A stretch of DNA of 64,000 nucleotides from NCBI RefSeq assembly GCF_007827955.1, contig NZ_VITR01000014.1, forward strand, positions 1 through 64,000, read 5' to 3'. The notes beneath the pieces were generated by a model. The model made no database searches. It was given only the letters and a program-made list of their open reading frames with translations, and was not told the origin of the DNA. Shown here in pieces: positions 7,536 to 15,068 of this stretch (position 1 is its first letter; each line of letters starts with the position of its first letter). The translations under genes were made by a program, and so were the position numbers. Origin of the DNA: Nitrospirillum pindoramense (GTDB lineage: Bacteria; Pseudomonadota; Alphaproteobacteria; Azospirillales; Azospirillaceae).

Positions 7536-8647
7536 TCGGCCGCCACCGCCGTCGCGTGTCCCGCCTCCCTCGCGGCCGCCGCCTGACGCACCAGGGGAAT
7601 GAGGTCACGGCCATACTCGATGGCGTCCACCAACGGGTCGAAGCCCCGGATGAGGAAGGTGCGGACGCCGAGATCATAGTAATCCAGCAGCGATTCCGTC
7701 ACCTGCTCCGGCGTGCCCACCAGGCTGGTGGAATTGCCCTGGGCGCCGGTCAGGGCGGCGATCTCCGTCCACAGGCGCTTGTCCCGCACCTTGCCGGCCG
7801 CAGCCGCCGCCAGCAAGCGCTGGGAGCCCACGTTCTGCGGCTCTCCCGCGCGCACCGGCCGGAAGGTCGACTGGGTGGCGCGCAGGTGCTTGGCCTGTTC
7901 CAGGATGCGCTCGGCCTTGGCCCAGGCCTCTTCCTCCGTACGGCCCAGGATGGGGCGCAGCGACAGGCTGAACTGGACATGGTCCTGGCGGCCATGCAGG
8001 GCGGCGGCGGCCCGCACCTTGGTGATGGTGTCGCGCACGTCGTCCAGCGGTTCGCCCCACAGGGCGTAGACATCGGCATGTTTGCCGGCCACGGCGATGG
8101 CCTCGTCCGAGGACCCGCCGAAATAGATGGGCAGCGTGCCGTTGACCGGCCGCACGTAGGAATGCGAGCCGCGCGACTTGTAATAGGGCCCGTCATGGTC
8201 GAAGGGGGCGGTGCTGGTCCACACCTTGCGCACCACCTCCAGATAGTCGTCGGTGCGGGCGTAGCGTTCCGTCTTGTTCAGGAAGTCGCCGTCGCGCTGC
8301 TGTTCCTCATCCGACCCGCCGGTGATGATGTGCACGGCCAGGCGGCCCTGGCTGAAATGATCCAGCGAGGCCAGTTGCCGGGCAGCCAGGGTAGGCGCCA
8401 CGAAGCCGGGACGGTGGGCCAGCAGGATCTTCAGCCGCTCCGTCTGCTGCACGGCGTAGGCCGCGATCTGGAAGCCATCGGGCGAGGCGCTGGAGTGCGC
8501 GATCAGCACACGGTCGAAGCCGGCATACTCCTGGGCCCGCGCCACGGTGCCGATGTAGTCGCGGTCGATGATGGGGCCGCTGCCGGGCCGGGTCTCGGAC
8601 CCATCCTGCGACCCGATGAAGCCGATGAACTGCAAGGTGTTGGACAT
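7532..8647 (-). CDS. SsuD-like FMNH2-dependent monooxygenase (LLM class)
   Basis: A 371-residue luciferase-like flavin monooxygenase close in layout to alkanesulfonate monooxygenase SsuD, which uses reduced FMN and O2 to split the C-S bond of sulfonates into an aldehyde and sulfite. Diagnostic stretches are HRPGFVAPTLAARQLASLDHF, HIITGGSDEEQQRDGD, KTERYARTDDYLEVVRKVW and PIYFGGSSDEAIAVAGKHADVYALWGE. The gene lies in the middle of a sulfonate-type transporter operon and overlaps the downstream dehydrogenase. No flavin reductase (SsuE) is present in the operon, so reduced flavin must come from elsewhere. The exact substrate is unknown. Confidence 0.87.
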   Translation of the reverse strand: MSNTLQFIGFIGSQDGSETRPGSGPIIDRDYIGTVARAQEYAGFDRVLIAHSSASPDGFQIAAYAVQQTERLKILLAHRPGFVAPTLAARQLASLDHFSQGRLAVHIITGGSDEEQQRDGDFLNKTERYARTDDYLEVVRKVWTSTAPFDHDGPYYKSRGSHSYVRPVNGTLPIYFGGSSDEAIAVAGKHADVYALWGEPLDDVRDTITKVRAAAALHGRQDHVQFSLSLRPILGRTEEEAWAKAERILEQAKHLRATQSTFRPVRAGEPQNVGSQRLLAAAAAGKVRDKRLWTEIAALTGAQGNSTSLVGTPEQVTESLLDYYDLGVRTFLIRGFDPLVDAIEYGRDLIPLVRQAAAAREAGHATAVAAE

Positions 8648-8674
8648 GGCGGAACCTCTTAAGGATAAGGGGCG

Positions 8675-9865
8675 TCAGTTCGGTGTGGCGGCGGCGAAGG
8701 CGGCGCGGCCGGCGCCGAGCAGCACCGCATCGGCCTGGGGGGTATGGATGCGGCCGCACAGCACGTCGCGGTAATGCCGCTCCAGCGGGTTGTGGCGGGT
8801 GGTGCCGGGGTTGCCGGTCAGGCGTATCGCCGTCTCCACCGCCTGGATGGCGTTCTCCGTCACCAGATGCTTGACCAGGCCGGCCTCCACCGCACTGGTC
8901 TCCCCGCGGGTGGCAGCGGCCAGCAGGGCGCGGTTGGACAGCAGCAGGCCGTCGATGGCGCCCACCGCCTCCTGGAAGCGCGGCAGGGTGGACAGGGCGG
9001 CCCCCAGGTTGCTGGGCACCCGCTGACGGGCGAAGGCGATCAGCCAGTCGCGCGCCGCCTCCGCCACCGCGTCATAAATGCCGGCGGTCAGGACGGCGGC
9101 CCAGGCGCCGAACAGGGCGTCGCGCGGCCCGGCCACCCCGGGCGCCCGCAGGTCCAGCGCATGGTCGAGCGGCGTGGGCACATCCTCCAGGATCACGTCG
9201 TGGCTGCCGCTGGCGCGCAGTCCCAGATGGTCCCAGGTCTCGACCACGCGGATACCGGGGCTGTCGCGGTGCACCAGGAAGCCGCCGACACGCGGCTGCG
9301 GCTCATCGGTGCGGGCCCAGACCAGCAGCCAGGTCAGCGCCGGGATGCCGGTGGAATAGAGCTTGTGCCCGCTGATGGACCAGCCGTCCGCCGTGCGCCT
9401 CGCCACCGTGGCCGGCAGGCCGCCGCGCGCCGGCGTGCCCAGATCGGGCTCCACCCGCAGGGCGTTGATCAGCGCGCCCTTCTCCACCGCGTCCCGCGCC
9501 ACCCGGGCGTAAACCGCGTCGGCCACGGCACGCTGGTCGGCGGTGGCATGGAACAGGTACTGCATCACCAGCACCAGGGCCGTGGCGGGGTCGCCCTTGG
9601 CCACGGCGCGCACCACCTTCAGCGTGGTGGCCAGGTCCGCCCCGGCCCCGCCCAGGGCGGGCGGCACCGTCAGGGCCAGCAGCCCCTGGGCGTGCAGGCT
9701 GTGGAAATTCTCGAAGGGGAAGCTGCCGTCGCGGTCATGCGCGGCCGCCCCGGCGGCGAACTCGGCGGTCAGCCCTGCCAGGATGCCATCCAGCGCCGCG
9801 CTGTCCAGCGTCGCCCCGGCCAGCCCCTCCTGGTCCGCCGCCACCCGGCGCAGGGCCGCCGTCAT
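8675..9865 (-). CDS. Acyl-CoA dehydrogenase-fold flavoprotein, SfnB/DszC-like monooxygenase
   Basis: A 396-residue protein with the acyl-CoA dehydrogenase fold: helical N-terminus (to about 110), a middle beta domain (SISGHKLYSTGIPALTWLLVWARTD) and a C-terminal helical domain. The C-terminal motif that carries the catalytic Glu in true dehydrogenases (YEGTSDIQ type) is replaced by CGRIHTPQADAVLLG. That loss, with the sulfonate context, fits the branch of flavin monooxygenases that includes DszC, SfnB and related sulfur-scavenging oxidoreductases, which use reduced flavin and O2. The start overlaps the ATPase gene stop (ATGA). It may act before or beside the SsuD-like enzyme on the same imported compound. 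Confidence 0.8.
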   Translation of the reverse strand: MTAALRRVAADQEGLAGATLDSAALDGILAGLTAEFAAGAAAHDRDGSFPFENFHSLHAQGLLALTVPPALGGAGADLATTLKVVRAVAKGDPATALVLVMQYLFHATADQRAVADAVYARVARDAVEKGALINALRVEPDLGTPARGGLPATVARRTADGWSISGHKLYSTGIPALTWLLVWARTDEPQPRVGGFLVHRDSPGIRVVETWDHLGLRASGSHDVILEDVPTPLDHALDLRAPGVAGPRDALFGAWAAVLTAGIYDAVAEAARDWLIAFARQRVPSNLGAALSTLPRFQEAVGAIDGLLLSNRALLAAATRGETSAVEAGLVKHLVTENAIQAVETAIRLTGNPGTTRHNPLERHYRDVLCGRIHTPQADAVLLGAGRAAFAAATPN

Positions 9866-10788
9866 GACAGTCCCCCGCCCAGCTGGGCGCCGGCGCGGGC
9901 GCCGTTGGTGAAGCCGCCCCCATGGCCGTTGTGGCCGTTATGACCATTAACGGCGGGGGCCGATGGCCGGCTCCAGGCGGCGCGGATGCCGCCGGCCGGC
10001 GGCGCCGGCGGAATGAAGGCCAGGGGCGCCGTGTCGCGCGGCGCCGGCTGCTCCACCCCCAGATGGCCCAGCAGGCGGCGGCGCAGGGCCTGGAACTCCG
10101 GCCCCGCCTCCCGCGGGCGGGCCAGGGTCACCTTCTCCTCCACCGCCAGGCGGCCGTCGGCCAGCACCAGGATGCGGTCAGCCAGGGCGATCGCCTCATC
10201 CACGTCGTGGGTGACCAGCAGCACGGCCGGCCGGTGCGCCCGCCACAGCGACAGCACCAGCTGGTGCATGCGCAGGCGGGTCAGCGCGTCCAGCGCCGCG
10301 AAGGGTTCGTCCAGCAGCAGCAGTTGCGGCTCCCGCACCAGGGCGCGGGCCAGGGCGGCGCGCTGCGCCTCCCCCCCCGACAGCGTGGCCGGCCAAGCGT
10401 CAACGCGATGGCCCAGGCCCACCTCCTCCAGCGCGGCGGTGGCCTGAAGACGGCTGCGGCCGCTTTTCAGGCCCAGGGTGACGTTGCGCCACACCTTTTT
10501 CCAGGGCAGCAGGCGCGGCTCCTGGAAGACGACGGCGCGGGCGCCGGGGGTGGACACCTGCTCAGCCGGGGCGGCGTCCAAGCCGGCCAGGGTGCGCAGC
10601 AGGGTGGTCTTGCCCGAGCCGCTGCGGCCCAGCAGGGCCACGAACTCACCCGGGGCGATGTCCAGGTCCAGGTCGCGCAGCACGGTGACGTCGCCGAAGC
10701 GGCGGGTGAAGCCGCGCACCCGGACGGCGGCGGGGCCGGAAGACGCCGAAGGGGACGGCGCGGCGATGGGGGCGATGGGGGAAGCCAT
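9862..10788 (-). CDS. ABC transporter ATP-binding protein, SsuB-like, with Gly/Asn/His tail
   Basis: A 308-residue ATPase with Walker A GRSGSGKTTLL, signature LSGGEAQRAALARAL, Walker B LLLLDEPFAALD and switch His in LLVTHDVDEAIALADR. Its order and likeness fit SsuB, the ATPase of sulfonate importers. It is about 50 residues longer than usual: the C-terminus carries a Pro-rich stretch and then NGHNGHNGHGGG, a short His/Asn/Gly repeat of unknown role (metal binding or a linker are possible). It overlaps the next gene by four bases and follows the permease gene closely, so the importer parts are co-translated. Confidence 0.88.
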   Translation of the reverse strand: MASPIAPIAAPSPSASSGPAAVRVRGFTRRFGDVTVLRDLDLDIAPGEFVALLGRSGSGKTTLLRTLAGLDAAPAEQVSTPGARAVVFQEPRLLPWKKVWRNVTLGLKSGRSRLQATAALEEVGLGHRVDAWPATLSGGEAQRAALARALVREPQLLLLDEPFAALDALTRLRMHQLVLSLWRAHRPAVLLVTHDVDEAIALADRILVLADGRLAVEEKVTLARPREAGPEFQALRRRLLGHLGVEQPAPRDTAPLAFIPPAPPAGGIRAAWSRPSAPAVNGHNGHNGHGGGFTNGARAGAQLGGGLS

Positions 10789-10791
10789 GGG

Positions 10792-11661
10792 TCAGCGCTC
10801 CAGGAAGGTGGGACGCCAGGCCAGCAGGCGGCGTTCCAGCAAGCGGACGAGGAAGTCGGTGCCAAGACCGAGGACGGCGTAGACGCCCAGGCAGACGACG
10901 ATGATGTCGGTGCGCATGAAGTCGCGGGCGTTGTTGATGAGGTAGCCGAGCCCGGCGGAGGCGTTGATCTGCTCCGCCACCACCAGGCTGAGCCAGGCGT
11001 GCCCCAGGGCGTAGCGCAGGCCCACCAGGAAGGACGGGGTGGCGCCGGGCAGCACGACGTTGGTGATCAACTCCAGCCGCGACAGGCCGAAGCTGCGCCC
11101 CGCCTCCACCAGCTTGGCCTCGATGGCGCGGATGCCGGAGAACAGGGTGAGGTAGGTGGGAAAGGCGGCGCCCAGGGCGATCAGCGCCACCTTGGGCACC
11201 TCCCCTATGCCGAACCAGACGATGAACAGCGGTACCAGCGCCAGGAAGGGCAAGGTGCGCAGCATCTGCATCAGGGGGTCGACCAGCGTCTCCCCCCGCC
11301 GGAACAGGCCGGCGGCCACGGCCAGCACCGTGCCCACGGTGACGCCGATGCCCAGCCCGGTGACCACGCGGGCCAGCGACACCAGCAGGTTGGACGGCAG
11401 TTCCCCTGACACCAGCAAGGTCCAGAAGGTGACCAGCACCGCGCTGGGGGCGGCCAGCACCCGGGGCGGCACCAACCCCACCCGCGACCCCACCTCCCAC
11501 GCCAGCACCAGGGCCAGGGGCACGGTCCAGCGGGAATTGCCAAGATGGGACAGCAGGCGCCGGACCAGGGGGGCGCCGATGGGCGCGGTGGCGGGCGCGC
11601 CGGCGGGCCGCGCGGCCCCGGGCAGCGCCGGGGCCTGGGGGTCGTCAAGGACCAGGGACAA
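10792..11661 (-). CDS. ABC transporter permease, SsuC-like
   Basis: A 289-residue inner-membrane permease of the BPD_transp_1 family with about six membrane segments. The first is at about residues 50-70, after an Ala/Pro-rich N-terminus. The ATPase-contact loop is represented by EVPKVALIALGAAFPTYLTLFSGIRAIEAKLVEAGRSFGLSRLE, with the EAA-type Ala/Gly pattern of SsuC/TauC. It is the first gene of the operon, with the ATPase three bases downstream. Upstream are two inverted repeats that may be regulator sites. Sulfonate uptake is inferred from the ATPase, the binding lipoprotein and the flavin enzymes in the same transcript. Confidence 0.88.
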   Translation of the reverse strand: MSLVLDDPQAPALPGAARPAGAPATAPIGAPLVRRLLSHLGNSRWTVPLALVLAWEVGSRVGLVPPRVLAAPSAVLVTFWTLLVSGELPSNLLVSLARVVTGLGIGVTVGTVLAVAAGLFRRGETLVDPLMQMLRTLPFLALVPLFIVWFGIGEVPKVALIALGAAFPTYLTLFSGIRAIEAKLVEAGRSFGLSRLELITNVVLPGATPSFLVGLRYALGHAWLSLVVAEQINASAGLGYLINNARDFMRTDIIVVCLGVYAVLGLGTDFLVRLLERRLLAWRPTFLER

Positions 11662-11691
11662 AGCCGCACCTCATTTCACAGGGAAATTTCG

Positions 11692-11706
11692 GTGATCAAG
11701 GATCAC
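11692..11706. promoter_or_regulatory. Inverted repeat upstream of the SsuC-like gene
   Basis: GTGATC and GATCAC flank AAG, about 30 bases before the permease start codon. This is a perfect 6-base palindrome and a candidate operator for the sulfur operon; the regulator is unknown. Confidence 0.4.
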
Positions 11707-11713
11707 TAATACC

Positions 11714-11737
11714 CATTAAATGACGTGGGATTTAATG
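11714..11737. promoter_or_regulatory. Second inverted repeat upstream of the SsuC-like gene
   Basis: CATTAAA and TTTAATG flank a 10-base spacer, about 55 bases before the permease start. The AT-rich arms stand out in this GC-rich genome. It is a candidate regulator site or part of the promoter. Apart from this, the other repeat and a terminator, the gap between 11662 and 11968 shows no gene. Confidence 0.4.
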
Positions 11738-11923
11738 CGGCAATGGACTTCTGGTGCTGTGAATCTTTTAAAATTCTCAAGGGTGGGGCGCGGGTGGGTA
11801 AGCAGCATCGGACGGCGTCAAATGTAGCGAGGCGACGACGACGGGCGGCAGGCGCTACACAGCGGCTGGATATTGAAGACCTACGAATACCCCATGGCTA
11901 ATAATCATCGGGCACAAGAGATA

Positions 11924-11948
11924 GCGCCGGCCGTCGAACGGCCGGCGC
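11924..11948 (-). terminator. Terminator of the kinase operon
   Basis: A perfect 10-base stem GCGCCGGCCG/CGGCCGGCGC with a five-base loop, 20 bases past the stop of the last gene, followed on the minus strand by the T-rich TATCTCTTG. A reasonable intrinsic terminator. Confidence 0.6.
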
Positions 11949-11968
11949 CGCGCGTTAAGTTGAGGGCT

Positions 11969-12697
11969 TTAGTGGCTGGCGCTGGTAGAAGGCAGCGGTG
12001 GCTGCGGAGGAAGTACCCCTCCTACCATGAGATCCGGATCGAAGGTGTAGACCCGGTGCGTCTGCACGCTTTTAATCGACGTCACCACCACCGAAAGGAA
12101 ACCCATGATCTGCCACAGTCCAGATGGGGCGCTCACGGTTAGGTTTGACGCGTCGCCGGTACTCATAGAACTATCCGTCGTGTTCATATCCCCCTGGGTC
12201 GACCCCAGGCTCGACTGCTGAGGCGGATTAAACGCCTGCTGCGTCGTAAAAGCTTGCACCGTGGTCGAAGTGGGGTTGGAGACCGCGCTTGCGCTCACAG
12301 GATCGCCATTCGGCTGCCAGATATTAATATGGCATGTTGCGTAGTTAGCGTCACAAGGCGAAAGGTAGAGCTGTTCATTGGCCGGCAATGGGCAATCGGC
12401 GCTGTAGGGCGCCGGGAGCGCCACCAATGTCAAGCCCTTGATGGCAATGGCCGACGTCGTGGTCGGATCATAGTACGCGAAAATAACAACGTTGATCCCG
12501 TCGCCGTTCTGTAATTGATAGCCGCCGGCAGCCACCCCAGACGGTTGCATGGCCGGCGTTCCGTTGGGCTCGACACCTGTGGGGTCCGATCCTTCGTTAC
12601 CCAGCAAGTTGAAACGCAAGGCCGTGCTGACTTGGCGCACATCGAAGTCCAACCGCATGGTGTAGACGGTTGGCGTGGTACCGTTTTCACTGGTCAC
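11969..12697 (-). CDS. Unknown protein translationally coupled to the Ser/Thr kinase
   Basis: A 242-residue protein I do not recognise. The start is a GTG inside the end of the kinase gene (11-base overlap), with an excellent AAGGAGG ribosome site, so it is clearly meant to be made with the kinase. The N-terminal part (TMRLDFDVRQVSTALRFNLL, GDGINVVIFAYYDP) suggests beta strands. A Cys-containing segment (CPLPANEQLYLSPCDANYATCH) follows. Then comes a Ser/Thr/Gln-rich low-complexity stretch (about 140-190), then a strand-rich end (RVYTFDPDLMVGG) and a Pro-rich tail. There is no signal peptide. The Ser/Thr-rich stretch makes it a reasonable candidate kinase substrate, but that is inference. Confidence 0.65.
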   Translation of the reverse strand: MTSENGTTPTVYTMRLDFDVRQVSTALRFNLLGNEGSDPTGVEPNGTPAMQPSGVAAGGYQLQNGDGINVVIFAYYDPTTTSAIAIKGLTLVALPAPYSADCPLPANEQLYLSPCDANYATCHINIWQPNGDPVSASAVSNPTSTTVQAFTTQQAFNPPQQSSLGSTQGDMNTTDSSMSTGDASNLTVSAPSGLWQIMGFLSVVVTSIKSVQTHRVYTFDPDLMVGGVLPPQPPLPSTSASH

Positions 12698-14873
12698 CGG
12701 TATCCTCCTTCTTGATCAGGGATAGTTGATAGCGACGGTCCAGACGCAGTTGCGCCAGCTCCGGCTCATGGTCGATTTCATTGGCGGCATAGCCGGCGGC
12801 TCGCGCACGGGCCAACAGATCCAGCGCCTGGTCTCGCCGGCCAAGGACTTCGTTGGCAACAGCGGCATTGAACAAAATATTTGGTGTGGGATTTCCAGCC
12901 AAGGCCAAGTCAAGCGCCGTGAGGGTGGGCGCCTCCTCCCCCAACTTGGCGTGGAAAAGCGCAGCCTTGACGTTGAGGGTCGGATCCTGGGGGGAGTTGG
13001 CCAATAGAGTTTCGAGATGGCGTAGCGCCACGCGATAGGCGTCTCGAGCCTCCGCCGTTTTGCCCGGCGTCCAACGATACGCATCGGCTAAATTACCCCA
13101 GGTTACGTAATACTGGCTGTAACCCTCCACCCGCGTCAGACGTTCGAACGCCTCCGCCGCCTGAGGGTATTGACCCAGGAAATACAAGTAATTACCCAGG
13201 TTGTTGTACAGCTGCGGCAACGGCCGGATGCGCAACCCACGCTGCACCGTCTGGATAGCCTCAACCGTGCGGCCCAGCATATGTTGCGCCGCGCTTAGGT
13301 TGGCATAGCCGTAGGCACTGTCTGGGGCCAACTCCAAGCTTTTTTTGAACATCTCTTCAGCTTGAACATAATCTGCCACGCTAAAGTAAACGGCGCCAAT
13401 CTGATAATAAAATTCGAAGAAATTTGGGTGCGAATTAAGGCCGTATCTTAAAATCTTAATAGCGGAATTTGGATCCCTTTTTATCGAATATACAGACGCG
13501 ATTCCTTGAATTGCAAAAGCATTGCCATCTTCAAGAATTAAAGCTTTTTGAAATTGATCGAATGCACCTTCCTTATTATTTGAATGATATTCGGCCCAAG
13601 CTACAGCAACATGTGCCATAGCCAATTGATCGTCCAATGAAAGGGCCAAACGCGCGGCGGCGGTGGCCTGTTGCAGCACTGTGGGGTCAGGTCGTTGAGA
13701 CATGTAGCGCGAAAACAGCGCTAGGCTCAGACCAGCGGTAGCCGCAGCGTTGTTCGGATCGCGCGCCAATACTTTTTGAAAGCCGCTAACCGCCGCGTCG
13801 ATGGCGCCCTTGTCCTCCGCGTGATAGAGGCGGTCCATGGCGGTATCGATCATGGACTGTATGCTCGCCGTGCCGGCATGCCCCGGCAGGCGGTCGCGCA
13901 CGGCGGGCCACTCCATCACCAACCCGGCCGTCAGCACAACGCCCGCCACCCCGGCAACGGCGAGGGCGCGCCCGTGGCGGCGGGCCCAGGCGATGGCGCG
14001 GCGAGGCGGCTGGACCGATTTGGGGGGCGGCGCCGGGGTGGCCCCGGCGGCGATGGCACGCAGGGCGTCGCGCACGGCGTCCATGGTGGCGGGGCGGGCG
14101 GCGGGGTCAACCGCCAGCATGCGGTCCACCAGGTCGCACAGCGGCTTGGGCAGGGGCGTGCCGGGGACGTATAGGGAATCCGGCCGGCCGTTGAGGATGC
14201 GCTGCATGACGGCGCCCTCGCTGGGGGCGTCGAAGGCGCGGCGGCGGCCGAGCATCTCGAACACCAGGGCGCCGAAGGAAAATATGTCGGACAGGGTGTC
14301 GGGCTGGGCGCCCATGAACAGCTCGGGCGCCATATAGCTGACGGTGCCGCGCAGGCCGTCCCCCCGCTCCATGGTCGCGGCCAGGGTGTCCTGCGCCCGG
14401 GCGATGCCGGACAGGCGGGCCAGGCCGAAATCCACCAGCCGGGGGTGGCTGCGCTGGTCCAGGATGACGTTGGCGGGCTTGATGTCGGCGTGCACCACGC
14501 CCTGGCCGTGGGCCGCCGCCAGGGCGTCGGCCAACTGGGCGGCGATGTCCAGCGCCTGGTCCACCGGCAGGGGCCCTTGCGCCAGCCGGGCGGCCAGCGT
14601 CTCCCCCTCCACATGCTCCATGGCCAGGTAAGTCTGGTCGCCCTCCTGCTCCAGCCCGAAGATGCCGACGATGTTGGGGTGCTGCAGCCGCGCCAGGGCG
14701 CGCGCCTCACGGATGTGGGTCTTCAGGCCGTCCGCCGGGGCGTCGGTCTGGCGCAGTATCTTCAGCGCGACCGTGCGGTTCAGCACAGGATCCGTCGCCT
14801 GGACCACGGTGCCGTAGGAGCCAGTTCCAATAATACGCTCAATCTTATACTTGCTGATGGTCTGCGCGAACAT
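12687..14873 (-). CDS. Eukaryotic-like Ser/Thr protein kinase with TPR domain
   Basis: A 728-residue protein started at the ATG behind a GGGGGAG ribosome site. The kinase domain (about 1-275) has the Gly loop GTGSYG (16-21), the ATP Lys38, catalytic loop HADIKPAN (128-135, with Ala in place of the usual Arg of HRD) and DFG (148-150). A single membrane segment (about 305-325, LAVAGVAGVVLTAGLVM) leads to a TPR array (about 350-700), probably periplasmic if the kinase faces the cytoplasm. It overlaps the next gene and is divergent from an FHA-domain regulator, a likely phosphotarget reader. A segment of the TPR region is strikingly AT-rich (13381-13620). Confidence 0.93.
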   Translation of the reverse strand: MFAQTISKYKIERIIGTGSYGTVVQATDPVLNRTVALKILRQTDAPADGLKTHIREARALARLQHPNIVGIFGLEQEGDQTYLAMEHVEGETLAARLAQGPLPVDQALDIAAQLADALAAAHGQGVVHADIKPANVILDQRSHPRLVDFGLARLSGIARAQDTLAATMERGDGLRGTVSYMAPELFMGAQPDTLSDIFSFGALVFEMLGRRRAFDAPSEGAVMQRILNGRPDSLYVPGTPLPKPLCDLVDRMLAVDPAARPATMDAVRDALRAIAAGATPAPPPKSVQPPRRAIAWARRHGRALAVAGVAGVVLTAGLVMEWPAVRDRLPGHAGTASIQSMIDTAMDRLYHAEDKGAIDAAVSGFQKVLARDPNNAAATAGLSLALFSRYMSQRPDPTVLQQATAAARLALSLDDQLAMAHVAVAWAEYHSNNKEGAFDQFQKALILEDGNAFAIQGIASVYSIKRDPNSAIKILRYGLNSHPNFFEFYYQIGAVYFSVADYVQAEEMFKKSLELAPDSAYGYANLSAAQHMLGRTVEAIQTVQRGLRIRPLPQLYNNLGNYLYFLGQYPQAAEAFERLTRVEGYSQYYVTWGNLADAYRWTPGKTAEARDAYRVALRHLETLLANSPQDPTLNVKAALFHAKLGEEAPTLTALDLALAGNPTPNILFNAAVANEVLGRRDQALDLLARARAAGYAANEIDHEPELAQLRLDRRYQLSLIKKEDTGDQ

Positions 14874-14975
14874 CCAGCTCCCCCAACCGCGATTTGCGCG
14901 CGTCCACAACCATGATTAAATTGAACGACTACCCCGTTTGGGCACGGTGTGATTTCAGGTGACAACGGCTAGAAG

Positions 14976-15002
14976 TGTATCTTATTTCGCTCTGGTGATA
15001 CA
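14976..15002. promoter_or_regulatory. Inverted repeat in the divergent kinase/activator promoter region
   Basis: TGTATC and GATACA flank a 15-base AT-rich spacer between the two divergent start codons. It may be a shared operator, but the wide spacing makes this weak. No convincing -24/-12 sigma-54 promoter was seen. Confidence 0.25.
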
Positions 15003-15068
15003 TAATTATACCCGCATATGGCGTGGTTTCTAAGAATTGATCATTTTTTGCGAGGGTTTGAGGGCATC

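Noticed and set aside
13381-13620. AT-rich patch as a mobile element insertion
   Set aside because: The kinase frame continues through it and codes for TPRs; no terminal repeats or transposase are present.
14939-14960. GGGCACGG sequence as a sigma-54 promoter for the kinase/activator genes
   Set aside because: The spacing and the -12 element (TTGC) do not fit.
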